Positions 15,279-23,767 of a stretch of DNA of 64,000 nucleotides are shown here, piece after piece (the stretch's first letter is position 1; each line of letters starts with the position of its first letter). A model generated the notes under the pieces. That model saw nothing but the letters and a program-made list of their open reading frames with translations, was not told the DNA's origin and did not search any database. Source of the DNA: Myxococcales bacterium (lineage in GTDB: Bacteria > Myxococcota_A > Polyangia > Polyangiales > Ga0077539); NCBI GenBank assembly GCA_016793325.1, contig JAEUKI010000045.1:20357-84356 (forward strand), read 5' to 3'. The translations under genes and the position numbers were made by a program.

Positions 15279-18200
15279 TCACCACACTTCGCAGCGCGAT
15301 CCCGTGAGCGAGAGCCACAGCACGGTGAACGCGCTCGACGGCCTCGCGTTGGCGTCATTTGCAGCGATGCCCGAGAGCAGATCGATGGCGGCAGCGGTGA
15401 AGCCGTTCTCCGCGGCCCACTCGGCGAGCTGCTTGGTCGGGTACATCCTCCGCGCTCGGGGCTGCTCGAGCAGCTCGTTGTAGCGGCGAACGAGCTCGTC
15501 GCGCTCCGCGCGAGGACGATTGAGCGGGAGGCCCGCGCCTTCGTTGGCCCTCGCTTGCGCCTGCGCGTCGGCGCTCGCGTAGTTGCCGAGTTGTTTGGCG
15601 AGCGCGCTCAGCAAATCGGGTCTTCCGGCGCGGACGATCACGTCGGCCATCGAGCTCGAAAACGACCAGTCGTTCGGAGTGGCCTTCGCCTGAAGCCAGC
15701 GCGTGAGCGTCGCGTCTCGTCGCTCGCGCAGCAGCATGCTCGCGAACGGCGTCGTGTACGACGAGGACAAGTTCTTTGCAGCGCTGTCCGTGACGAGCTC
15801 GACCGCGCGATCGTCGAGGCCGCACATCACCAACGCGGCGGCGAGCTCGACGCGGACCATCCCCGGGTTGCCTTCGCGAGAAATCGCGGCGTTTGCCCTC
15901 GCAAAGTACTGCTCGGCGCGAGCTCGGTCGCGACCGCTCGTCCACAGCGCCGCGCCGATCGGGGCAGCGAGCATCCCTTCGGTCCATTCGGTGCGTGCCG
16001 CGGATTCTTCGGCGAGCGCGCGATCGAGCAACGGCGCGGCGGCCTCGGCGTCGCCGCGAGACGCCAGAACCGCGGCGCACCACGCGGCGGTGCGCACACG
16101 AATCCAAGATTCGGAGATCGCTGCGACGAGCGCCAGCACTTGCTTCGCCTCGCCGCGCCTCGCGCGGAGCCGCGCGGCGCTCATGAGCTGCTCGCTGACG
16201 AAGAGCGCCCAGCCGCGGTTGAGCTCGCGGACGGAGCTCTGCGCGAACGCGAACAGCTCGTCCGCCGTCACCTCGCGCTCGGGCGGAAACGCCTTGGCCT
16301 CTTCGACGACGGCGCCTGCTTTGAACTTTCGCCAGGGAATTCCCCGGGGAGGTCTCGCGCTCTTGGTGACCGCGGCGGGCTCTTCGAAGACCTCCGTCTT
16401 GCCCCATCGCGCGGGGACGGTCACGCGACGCTCGAACGACCACCCGAGGGCGTCGATCGCGCGCGGCGCGAGCGCAGGCGGCGCGATCACGACGCCCGTG
16501 TCGAACACCGCGAGCCACGCGCTGTCGTCGACGGCGAACATGGGCGTGGGCTTCATGGTCGTTGCGAGGTCGTCGCCGTCGAGCTCGAGCGGTCGACGCG
16601 CGCGCGGAGGTTCCATCCCGAACGTAAACGACCCCAGCGTCGCGCCGTCTTCGACGCGAACGAAGTGCAGCCGCTGCGGGCCCGCGAGCGCGAGCACGCC
16701 CTCGGCTCCGTAGAACACGCCTTCGACGCCTTCGGGAACGTCGTACGAAGCGACCAGCTTCGCCTCGGGCTCCGCGAGGCTCCAGCACTCGACCTTCTGC
16801 TTGTCCGTCAAGATCGCGATGGAGTCACCGCTCGGCGAGAAGCTCGTCGGCTCCGGGTCGCGCTCGCGCAGCGTTCCTTCGTATTGGCCCGGCCGCGGTC
16901 GCGAGGCGATCACGCAGCGGAGCTTTCCGTCGTCGACGATCACGACGCCGGGCTTCTTCTGCCGCGCAGTGACAGTGACTGCGAGGCGCGCGACGGGTCC
17001 GCACAAAACCCACGCGTGAAGCTCCGGGTCATCGAGCGGCCACTTGGCGACGTCCTCGACCTTTCCTGTGCGCGCGTCGCCCATGGAGAGGTCGCTGTCG
17101 CCCCACGCGACGAAGCACCCGTCGGGGCTGAACGACCCGACGCGGCCCGCGAGCTCGAGCCAGAGCAGCTGCCGCTTCTTGCTGTCGATCGCGCCGAAGT
17201 GCGAGCCGAACCGCGCGCCGATGAGCGAGCCGTCTCCGCCCCACCAAGCCTCCGACGGCGCGTCGAGGTCTTTGCCGCCGAGCTCCTTCTTGATCGCCGC
17301 AGGGAGCGTCTCGGCCATGAGCACTTCGGTGCTGCTCTTGTAGCCGTACGGGTTGCGCCGTCGTCGGTCGTCGGACGCGAACGACGCGATCGCGCCAGGC
17401 ACTTCGCGCCCGCGCCAACAAGAGATGAACGCCCTCGCGCCCTCGGGCGCGAGCGTCCACGCGGGCGGTCGGCTCCACCCGTCGGTGACGTACGCTTCGT
17501 CGATCGGCCCTGGTTTTTCAGCGAAGACGTCGTAGACCGCGACGCCGTTGGTGTTGATCCCGACGCCGAGCTTCGCGCTGTCGATCGTCCACTGGAGCTG
17601 GTCGCAGTAGTCGGGCCAGCCGACGCCGCCGCCGACGGGGTCGATGATCTGCGCCGCGCGCGCGCCGGGGACGTCCCACACAATCAAGGTTCCGCCGCGC
17701 TCGTAGTCGTCGCCGACCCACGAGCCCATCGCGAGATACCGACCGTCCGGCGATCGTCCCCACGCGACGAGCTGGCTCTCGCACGCAAACGGGTTGAGCA
17801 TCCGCGCGCCGCGCTCGATGAGCTTCTCGACGAGCGCGCTGTGCGCAGACGTCACGCCCTGCGTCCGCTCGAGCTTCGAGAGCGCCGCGCGCAGCGCAAC
17901 GACGTCGTCCACGGTGATCGCGGCTGCGGCGAGCTTGCCGAGCGCGCTCGTCGCGCCCGCGGTGTCCGCGCGAGCGAGGGCATCGAGGACGGGCTGCGAC
18001 GCCAACGCGGCAGCGGCTGCGGGCGCCTCTGTGGACGAAGTCGCAGCAGTCGCGGCCTTCGCCGCGCCCTTCGCCGCGGGAACGGGTTTGCCCTCGAGGA
18101 TCGCGACGAGCGTCGCCTCGTCGTGCACGGCGATCCCGAGCGCGCGAGCTTTGTCGAGCTTCGATCCAGCGTCGCGCCCTGCGAAGACGATCTGCGTCTT

Positions 18201-18317
18201 CGAGGACACCGACCCGGTGACCTTCGCGCCGAGCGCGGCGAGCTTCTTCTCGGCTTCGCTTCGCTTGAAGGCTGTGAACTCTCCCGTGAGAACGACCGTT
18301 TGCCCTTTGACGTCCAT
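15279..18317 (-). CDS. BRCT domain protein with beta-propeller and TPR-like regions
   Basis: A 1012-residue protein of unusual architecture. Residues 3-77 are a BRCT domain of the bacterial DNA ligase type: GQTVVLTGEF, then AEKKLAALGAKVTGSVSSKT, VFAGRDAGSKLDKA and ALGIAVHDE. An Ala-rich linker follows to about 110. From about 180 to 660 there are WD40-like blades (SPDGRYLAMGSWVGDD, FSPDGCFVAWGDSD, SFSPSGDSIAIL). From about 700 to the end the sequence is helical and Ala/Leu-rich, resembling TPR or HEAT repeats. No signal peptide is present, so it should be cytoplasmic. The ATG at 18317 is preferred over an in-frame GTG at 18362, which would overlap the divergent symporter gene. Function is unknown; BRCT domains usually bind DNA ends, ADP-ribose or phosphopeptides. 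Confidence 0.8.
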   Translation of the reverse strand: MDVKGQTVVLTGEFTAFKRSEAEKKLAALGAKVTGSVSSKTQIVFAGRDAGSKLDKARALGIAVHDEATLVAILEGKPVPAAKGAAKAATAATSSTEAPAAAAALASQPVLDALARADTAGATSALGKLAAAAITVDDVVALRAALSKLERTQGVTSAHSALVEKLIERGARMLNPFACESQLVAWGRSPDGRYLAMGSWVGDDYERGGTLIVWDVPGARAAQIIDPVGGGVGWPDYCDQLQWTIDSAKLGVGINTNGVAVYDVFAEKPGPIDEAYVTDGWSRPPAWTLAPEGARAFISCWRGREVPGAIASFASDDRRRRNPYGYKSSTEVLMAETLPAAIKKELGGKDLDAPSEAWWGGDGSLIGARFGSHFGAIDSKKRQLLWLELAGRVGSFSPDGCFVAWGDSDLSMGDARTGKVEDVAKWPLDDPELHAWVLCGPVARLAVTVTARQKKPGVVIVDDGKLRCVIASRPRPGQYEGTLRERDPEPTSFSPSGDSIAILTDKQKVECWSLAEPEAKLVASYDVPEGVEGVFYGAEGVLALAGPQRLHFVRVEDGATLGSFTFGMEPPRARRPLELDGDDLATTMKPTPMFAVDDSAWLAVFDTGVVIAPPALAPRAIDALGWSFERRVTVPARWGKTEVFEEPAAVTKSARPPRGIPWRKFKAGAVVEEAKAFPPEREVTADELFAFAQSSVRELNRGWALFVSEQLMSAARLRARRGEAKQVLALVAAISESWIRVRTAAWCAAVLASRGDAEAAAPLLDRALAEESAARTEWTEGMLAAPIGAALWTSGRDRARAEQYFARANAAISREGNPGMVRVELAAALVMCGLDDRAVELVTDSAAKNLSSSYTTPFASMLLRERRDATLTRWLQAKATPNDWSFSSSMADVIVRAGRPDLLSALAKQLGNYASADAQAQARANEGAGLPLNRPRAERDELVRRYNELLEQPRARRMYPTKQLAEWAAENGFTAAAIDLLSGIAANDANARPSSAFTVLWLSLTGSRCEVW

Positions 18318-18351
18318 GCCGGGCGCGATCGTACGCTCGTTGCAGCCCACG

Positions 18352-19644
18352 ATGGAGCCCACGGACGCAACGCACGAGTCGGTCTCGAAGCTGCCCTTCT
18401 ACAAGTCGCTCTACTTTCGCGTGCTCGTGGCGATCGCGGCAGGGGCGTTGCTCGGGTGGGTGCGGCCGCGATGGGGCGTGGCGCTGCAGCCGTTCGGCGA
18501 GCTGTTCGTGCGGCTCGTGAAGATGGTGATCGCGCCGGTCGTGTTTTGCACGGTGGCCGTGGGCATCTCGGCGATGGGCGACCTCAAGCGCGTGGGGACG
18601 GTCGGCGCCAAAGCGCTTCTTTATTTCGAGGTCGTCACGACGTTCGCGTTGGGGATCGGGCTCGTCATCGTCGAGAAGGTGCGACCGGGGGACGGGATCC
18701 ACGCGAACGCCGCGCGGCTCGACGCGAGCTCCGTGGCCGAGTACGTCGCGCGGGCGCAGAAGCACAAGCCGGGGCTCGCGGGGGTCGTCGAGCAGCTCGT
18801 CCCCGAGCACTTCGTGGGGGCGCTGGCGAACGGCGAGATCCTTCAAGTGCTCGTGCTCGCGATCTTGTTCGGCACGGCGCTCGCGTCGCTCAAAGAGCGG
18901 GGAAAACCCATGGTCGATTGGCTCGAGCGCGCGAGCGAGACGCTCTTCGCGATGGTCGCGATCGTGATGAAGTTCGCCCCCGTCGGCGCGTTCGGCGCGA
19001 TGGCCTACACCGTCGGAAAATTCGGCGTCGGGACGCTCGCGAACCTCGCGAAGCTCATGGGGACCTTCTACCTCACGAGCTTCTTGTTCGTGCTGCTCGT
19101 GCTCGCGCCGATCCTTCGCGTGTTCGGGGGGCTCTCACCGTGGCGGTTCTTTCGGTACTTGCGCGACGAGTTTCTTCTGGTGCTCGGGACGTCGTCGAGC
19201 GAGAGCGCGCTGCCCGGGCTCATGACGAAGCTCGAGCGGCTCGGGTGCGCCAAGCCCGTGGTGGGTCTCGTGGTTCCGACGGGCTACTCGTTCAACTTGG
19301 ACGGGACGTCGATCTACCTGACGATGGCCGCGATGTTCGTCGCGCAGGCCACGGACACGCGCCTCGAGCTGCACCAGAAGCTCTCGCTCCTCGGCGTGCT
19401 CTTGCTCACGTCGAAGGGCGCGGCGGCCGTGAGCGGCGGCGGCTTCGTCACGCTCGCCGCGACCCTCGCAGCGACTGGAAATATCCCCGTCGCGGGCCTC
19501 TCGCTCCTGCTCGGGATCGACCGGTTCATGTCCGAAGCGCGAGCGCTCACGAACCTCGCTGGAAACTCCGTCGCGACCGTGGTCGTCGCGCGTTGGGAGG
19601 GCGCGCTCGATCGAGAGAAGGCCAAAGAAGTGCTCGGGGGATGA
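18352..19644 (+). CDS. Dicarboxylate/amino acid:cation symporter (DAACS family)
   Basis: A 430-residue inner-membrane transporter of the GltP/DctA (SDF) family that imports C4-dicarboxylates or glutamate/aspartate with protons or sodium. The diagnostic segment is PTGYSFNLDGTSIYLTMA. The serine-rich hairpin LGTSSSESALPGL and the late motif NLAGNSVATVVVARWE are also present. Length and the pattern of about eight helices plus two re-entrant loops are normal. The ATG at 18352 precedes a soluble N-terminus and LPFYKSLYFRVLVAIAAG. It is divergent from the BRCT gene with only 34 bases between starts. Substrate cannot be assigned between dicarboxylates and acidic amino acids. Confidence 0.9.
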   Translation: MEPTDATHESVSKLPFYKSLYFRVLVAIAAGALLGWVRPRWGVALQPFGELFVRLVKMVIAPVVFCTVAVGISAMGDLKRVGTVGAKALLYFEVVTTFALGIGLVIVEKVRPGDGIHANAARLDASSVAEYVARAQKHKPGLAGVVEQLVPEHFVGALANGEILQVLVLAILFGTALASLKERGKPMVDWLERASETLFAMVAIVMKFAPVGAFGAMAYTVGKFGVGTLANLAKLMGTFYLTSFLFVLLVLAPILRVFGGLSPWRFFRYLRDEFLLVLGTSSSESALPGLMTKLERLGCAKPVVGLVVPTGYSFNLDGTSIYLTMAAMFVAQATDTRLELHQKLSLLGVLLLTSKGAAAVSGGGFVTLAATLAATGNIPVAGLSLLLGIDRFMSEARALTNLAGNSVATVVVARWEGALDREKAKEVLGG

Positions 19645-19658
19645 AAACGTGTGCCACG

Positions 19659-19727
19659 ACGCGCCTTCATCAGCGCTCATGAACGCGTTCATCAGCGCTC
19701 ATGAACGCGTTCATCAGCGCTCATGAA
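19659..19727. repeat. 22-bp tandem palindromic repeat, about three copies
   Basis: Two exact copies of a 22-base unit occupy 19681-19702 and 19703-19724, and a degenerate copy with four mismatches is at 19659-19680. Each junction creates the perfect palindrome ATGAACGCGTTCAT, and each unit also holds the near-palindrome TTCATCAGCGCTCATGAA. The array fills the gap between two convergent genes (symporter and MocR), where it could form stacked hairpins and act as a two-way terminator. Confidence 0.85.
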
Positions 19728-19735
19728 GTCTCTGC

Positions 19736-21175
19736 TCACGCGCGAAGCTCTTGCCCGAGCGCGGCGATCGCGCGGGTGAGCTTCTCTTCGTCGCAGTACG
19801 CGTAGCTCACGCGAAACCCGTGCAAGTGCGGCGCCTCGCCTCCCTCGCGCGCGAAGTGGTCCACGGTCGACTCGACGTTGACGTCACGGGCGCGCATCCG
19901 CGCGCTGAGCGCGCCGAGGTCGACGCTGCGTGGAACCTCGAGCCACAGCGTCGGCCCGCCGCCGGGAAGCGTCCAACGACACCCCTCGGGCATGTGCTCC
20001 CGAAGCGCGTCCACGCAGTGGGCGTAGCGCGCGTCGAGGGAAGTCTGCACTGCGCGCAGGTGCGTGTCGTAGTACCCGCGGTCCAAGAACTCCGAGAGGA
20101 TCGCCTCGGTGAACCAGGGATTTCCCAGGGTTGCGAGGCGCTTCATCGCGACGAGCGTCGGCACGAGCGGCTCGGGCGCGACGAGGTAGCCCACGCGAAG
20201 CGACGGCAGGAGCTTCTTCGTAAACGAGTTTGCGTAGAGCACGTTGTCGCCGCCGAGCGATCGGAGCGTCGGGCGATAGTCGCCCTCGGAGAGCATGTCC
20301 GAGCCCCAGTCGTCTTCGAGGACGCCCATGCCCGTGTCCTCGCTGTGCCGCACGAGCGCCTCGAGCTCGTGCGTCTGGTACGAGTATCCCGTAGGGTTTT
20401 GAAAACGTGTGATCGCGTACAAGAGCGACGGCCTTCGCGCGTCGAGCGTTCGCTTCCAGTGATCCATGTCGATCCCTGAAAACGGGTCGAGCCGCAGCGG
20501 CGCGATCGTCGCGCCGAGGTTCTCGAAGAGCAGCCGCGCGTGCGAGTAGACGGGGTCTTCGATCGCGACTGTCCGCGTGGCGAGCGCGCGCACCACGATG
20601 TCGAGCGCCTGTTGCGAGCCGGTCGTGATGATCACCTGCGAAGGGTCCGTGGGCATCGCGCGCGCCGTGAGCCGCTCGGCGATCTGCGCGCGGAGCGGGG
20701 CGTACCCTTGCGCGTCGTAAAACGACTCGAGCCCCGGCGTTCGGAGCACGGATCGAGCACACTCTGCGAGCTTCTCGCGCGGCAAGAGCGCGGGGTCGAT
20801 GAACACCGAGCTCAGCTGGATCGACGCGCTCTTGTTCGGGGATTTCAGCGGCGGAAGCGCGCGCAGCGCAGGGGCCGAGGCGCGAGCCAGCGGCGCTGTG
20901 GCTGGCGTCGCGGCGCTCGTCGCGATGAACACGCCGTCGCGCTCGCGCGCGACGCACACCCCGCGCGCGACGAGCTCGTCGTACGCGGACTGGACGGTGT
21001 TCTTCGAGATCCCGAGCTGCTTCTCGATCGCGCGCACGGGCGGCAGACGCGCTCCGTCGGGGAGGTGTCCGGCGCGATGTTCGGCGACGACAGACTCGAC
21101 GAGGTCCGCGGCCGTGGGCCGTCGCCCTGCGATCGCGCCCCGCACTGAGAACGAGTGATACGGTGACCTTTGCAC
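19736..21175 (-). CDS. MocR/PdxR-type GntR regulator with aminotransferase domain
   Basis: A 479-residue regulator. Residues about 20-85 are a GntR winged-helix domain (LPPVRAIEKQLGISKNTVQSAYDEL). From about 125 to the end there is a fold type I aminotransferase domain, with ITTGSQQALDIVVRAL, EDPVYSHARLLFE and the PLP lysine in YANSFTKKLLPSLRVGYL. MocR proteins use PLP or a PLP-amino acid adduct to control vitamin B6, GABA or amino acid genes. The start is a GTG. The start region faces the promoter of no obvious target; the closest neighbour is a membrane protein gene on the same strand upstream. Target genes are not evident. Confidence 0.9.
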   Translation of the reverse strand: MQRSPYHSFSVRGAIAGRRPTAADLVESVVAEHRAGHLPDGARLPPVRAIEKQLGISKNTVQSAYDELVARGVCVARERDGVFIATSAATPATAPLARASAPALRALPPLKSPNKSASIQLSSVFIDPALLPREKLAECARSVLRTPGLESFYDAQGYAPLRAQIAERLTARAMPTDPSQVIITTGSQQALDIVVRALATRTVAIEDPVYSHARLLFENLGATIAPLRLDPFSGIDMDHWKRTLDARRPSLLYAITRFQNPTGYSYQTHELEALVRHSEDTGMGVLEDDWGSDMLSEGDYRPTLRSLGGDNVLYANSFTKKLLPSLRVGYLVAPEPLVPTLVAMKRLATLGNPWFTEAILSEFLDRGYYDTHLRAVQTSLDARYAHCVDALREHMPEGCRWTLPGGGPTLWLEVPRSVDLGALSARMRARDVNVESTVDHFAREGGEAPHLHGFRVSYAYCDEEKLTRAIAALGQELRA

Positions 21176-21248
21176 GAGCGAGAGCGTAGCGGCCCTTTGG
21201 CGAGACGCTCAGGGACAGCGCTCGGGTTGCCCGTGGGACAGCGATCGA

Positions 21249-22094
21249 TCAGCGATTTTGCTGGCCGCGTTCATTGCTGTCGTCTTCACCGTGTTCGGCG
21301 TGCTCATGGTGTTTGTCGTCGTCCTCGCGCTCCGCGATCTCCGCGCGCACGCTCGGCGCCGCGACGGGAACCGCGACGCCGCTCGGCGGAAGCTCGGGGA
21401 GCGTGATCCTTTGCATTCCGATCGTGAACAGCGCGAGTCCTGCTGCGACCCAGAACGCGATCTCGGCGCCGTAGAGGGCAGGGATCGCCGCGAGGGCGAC
21501 GCAGACGACGGCGAGGGGCGTTCCACAGCCGCTGATCCAGCGGTCCGGGGGCTTCGCCGAGACGTAGTAGGTGCCTTCGAGCGGCGCGAGCTCTCCCGTT
21601 GTGTACCCGCGAAACGGTCCGCCGCCGTCGTTGGTCACGTCGTGCGTCAGCTCGCCGACGATCCAGAGCTTGTGTCCCGGCGCGAGCTCGAAGGAGAACT
21701 CTTGTTTCGCTCCACCTTCGATCGTGACGACGCGAAGGAGCTTTCGATCGGCGCCGACGACGCCGTCGATCTTGATTTTTGCACCCCGCGCGAGCGCGAT
21801 CCGTGGACCGTTGACGATCTCGACGACGACCGCGTCGCTCTCAAGCGTCGTGTTCGAGGTCATCGCTTCGGGCGTTTCGAAGGACGTCCCGAGGTTCACC
21901 TTCGCGCCCGAGTCGGACACGATGGTGACGGGCAACACGACGGGGCCCTTTCGCCAAACGCCGGTCGATTCAGCGTCGTTTCGACGCAAGTGCGACCAGC
22001 GCGCCTCGCGGCTCTGTCCGTCGCGCTCGATGCGAACGTGCCACCAACCGATGAGCGCCGCGCTGACGAGCTTGAGTACGAGCGCGGTGTCCAT
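21249..22094 (-). CDS. Membrane protein of unknown function next to the SPFH gene
   Basis: A 281-residue protein. A hydrophobic N-terminus (ALVLKLVSAALIGWWHV) is followed by a beta-rich soluble region of about 170 residues that ends in WIVGELTHDV and GTYYVSAKPPDRW. Two membrane helices come at about 190-240, and the tail is acidic and His-rich (DDDKHHEHAEHGEDD). The layout loosely resembles the GIDE/MUL1-type membrane-anchored domain, but I cannot confirm this. It is 63 bases downstream of the SPFH gene on the same strand, so the two may form one operon. In Bacillus, a third membrane protein (YdjH) accompanies YdjG and YdjI; this could be a functional counterpart without clear sequence similarity. 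The His-rich tail might bind metal. Confidence 0.6.
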   Translation of the reverse strand: MDTALVLKLVSAALIGWWHVRIERDGQSREARWSHLRRNDAESTGVWRKGPVVLPVTIVSDSGAKVNLGTSFETPEAMTSNTTLESDAVVVEIVNGPRIALARGAKIKIDGVVGADRKLLRVVTIEGGAKQEFSFELAPGHKLWIVGELTHDVTNDGGGPFRGYTTGELAPLEGTYYVSAKPPDRWISGCGTPLAVVCVALAAIPALYGAEIAFWVAAGLALFTIGMQRITLPELPPSGVAVPVAAPSVRAEIAEREDDDKHHEHAEHGEDDSNERGQQNR

Positions 22095-22157
22095 GGGTGC
22101 GGCGTCGGTGACTTCCCCCCGAGCAACGCTACCTCGCGAGCGCGAAGCCCGCGCGGA

Positions 22158-23507
22158 TCACGTCGCGGGCGGCGGCGGAGGCGGTCCCGGAGGAGCGCCC
22201 GGCGCCGTGGTGTAGAGCACGATCGCGGGGCTCCACGAGGGCATCCCGTCGGTCCAGAGGAAGATCTTCGCGGGATCTGCGCCGCGTCGCGCGATCTCGC
22301 CGCGGACCGCGTCGGGGCCCGCGAGCTGAACGACCTCGGCGCCGAACTGAACATGATACGTGGGGCCGCCCGGAGGAGGCGGAGGCGGCGCGCCCATCAC
22401 GGGCGGAGGCGGAGGCGCCTTGCCCGGCGGGTACGCGGCTTGCCCCGGCGCGACGCCGGTGAACGCGGCCTGCGCTCCCTGTGCGTACGCTTGCGCGACG
22501 CCGACGCCGACGCCGAACTGCGCCATCGCTGCGGCGGGACCTGCGTTGCCGCCGCCCTGCGCCATGCCCTGGCCTGCGCCGATCATGGCCTGGCCTGCGG
22601 CGTACGCGCCGTAGTTTCCTCCGGCGAGGTTCTGCACGTACTTCTGGTCTTGGCCGTACTGCTGGTCGAGCTTGTACTGATTGGCCTGCGCTTGATACGC
22701 GGCCGTTTGAACACCGACCTGCGCCTTGGCCTGCTCGGCTTGCGCTTGGAGCGCCGCGCGCTGGATCGCGATCTCGTCTTGCTGGAGACCCACCATCTGC
22801 TCGGCGACCTTCTGGCGCATCTCGTCGAAGCGCTTGAGGTCCTCTTCGGGAACGTCGATCTCGAGCTTGGTGACGCGCAGGATGCGCACGCCGACCTGGT
22901 TGAGCTCCGGCGCGTTGGCGACGAACGCCGCGCCGAGCTCGGCCTGCAGGTCCATGATGTCGAGCAGCGTGCGGCGCTGCTCCTTCGCGAGCTTGCCGAG
23001 CGTGCTCTTCACGGTCATGAAGAACATGTCCGTGAGCCAGGAGAAGATGTCCGGGTTCTCCTGGTACTTGCCCATGCCGAAGTAGCCGTAGATCAGCTGC
23101 TCGGGGTTCTCGATGCGCATGAGCAAATCGCCGTGACAGCGGCCGCGGACGCGGATCGCCGTCATGGGATCGATCATGTGCCCGAGCGAGCCGCCGAACG
23201 GCATCGGGAACGGCGTGCGCTTCACGAAGAAGATCTCGCTCAGCAGGAAGTCACCGCCCGTCGCCGAGTCGATGAGGTTCTGCAAGAACGGGATGCCTGC
23301 GCCTTGGAGCGTGTGCCGTCCGGCGTCGAGCGTCCCTGCGGGGCGACCTTCGCGTGCGAACACCGCCCACTCGTCGGCGCGCACGGTGACCTGAGCAAAG
23401 CGCGGAACGGTCTTGTCCGGGTGCTTGAAGATCAGGTCGCTGTTGCCCTCGGGACGGGCGATCGCCATCTCGCGGACGCCCTGCTTGACGAAATTGAAAA
23501 AGCTCAT
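22158..23507 (-). CDS. YdjI-like SPFH domain protein with C-terminal GYF_2 domain
   Basis: A 449-residue protein. Residues about 25-215 are the SPFH domain of the YdjI/virion-core-protein-like group (SDLIFKHPDKTVPRFAQ, EWAVFAREGRP, SEIFFVKRTPFPMPFG). Residues about 215-290 form a Gln/Ala-rich coiled coil (QRAALQAQAEQAKAQ). A Gly/Ala/Pro-rich linker with proline runs follows. The last 70 residues look like a GYF_2 domain (KIFLWTDGMPSWSPA). There is no signal peptide. A strong ribosome site (GGAGGA) lies about 8 bases before the ATG. In Bacillus subtilis the related YdjI works with the zinc-ribbon membrane protein YdjG to bring PspA to the membrane. Here a YdjG-like gene is divergent, 260 bases away. 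No PspA gene is in the window. Confidence 0.85.
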   Translation of the reverse strand: MSFFNFVKQGVREMAIARPEGNSDLIFKHPDKTVPRFAQVTVRADEWAVFAREGRPAGTLDAGRHTLQGAGIPFLQNLIDSATGGDFLLSEIFFVKRTPFPMPFGGSLGHMIDPMTAIRVRGRCHGDLLMRIENPEQLIYGYFGMGKYQENPDIFSWLTDMFFMTVKSTLGKLAKEQRRTLLDIMDLQAELGAAFVANAPELNQVGVRILRVTKLEIDVPEEDLKRFDEMRQKVAEQMVGLQQDEIAIQRAALQAQAEQAKAQVGVQTAAYQAQANQYKLDQQYGQDQKYVQNLAGGNYGAYAAGQAMIGAGQGMAQGGGNAGPAAAMAQFGVGVGVAQAYAQGAQAAFTGVAPGQAAYPPGKAPPPPPVMGAPPPPPPGGPTYHVQFGAEVVQLAGPDAVRGEIARRGADPAKIFLWTDGMPSWSPAIVLYTTAPGAPPGPPPPPPAT

Positions 23508-23623
23508 CCCCGAGTCCTCCTCGTTGCGGTGGGTCGCTGCCGTTGGTTGTTCATCTGGTGCTTTGGGGGTGGCGCGGGCCCAGCGCGATTGCTGTAACCG
23601 TCAGACCGTCGCGACCGACCGCC

Positions 23624-23636
23624 GCTCTGACAGAGC
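23624..23636. promoter_or_regulatory. Palindrome GCTCTG-A-CAGAGC in the SPFH/zinc-ribbon divergent region
   Basis: A perfect 6-1-6 inverted repeat in the 260-base gap between the divergent SPFH and zinc-ribbon genes, 117 bases upstream of the SPFH start and 132 bases upstream of the zinc-ribbon start. It is a candidate operator; no regulator is known. Confidence 0.3.
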
Positions 23637-23661
23637 CGCACGACATCGGTCGTTGTGTGAG

Positions 23662-23680
23662 CGTTCGACACCATCGAACG
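23662..23680. promoter_or_regulatory. Palindrome CGTTCGA-CACCA-TCGAACG in the same divergent region
   Basis: A perfect 7-5-7 inverted repeat in the divergent promoter region of the envelope-stress-like gene pair. Arm length and 12-base centre-to-centre spacing suit a dimeric regulator that could control both genes. The half-site GTTCGA/TCGAAC recurs at 27943-27956. Confidence 0.4.
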
Positions 23681-23767
23681 CGTTGCGAGCGAAAACGCGC
23701 GCAAGGATAATCCGCGCTCGCCGGTGCAACAACCGGTAACGCGATTTCTCGAAGAAGGATTTTCACG

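Noticed and set aside
15184..15318. N-terminal extension of Asd from an upstream ATG
   Set aside because: It would add a signal-like sequence foreign to this cytoplasmic family; the Rossmann motif starts right after the ATG at 15183.
19659..19727. CRISPR array
   Set aside because: The copies are directly adjacent with no spacers and only about three units; there are no cas genes.
23570..23593. Sigma-54-like promoter (TGGCGCG ... TTGCT) upstream of the SPFH/zinc-ribbon pair
   Set aside because: The GG and GC elements are eight bases too far apart for a -24/-12 promoter.
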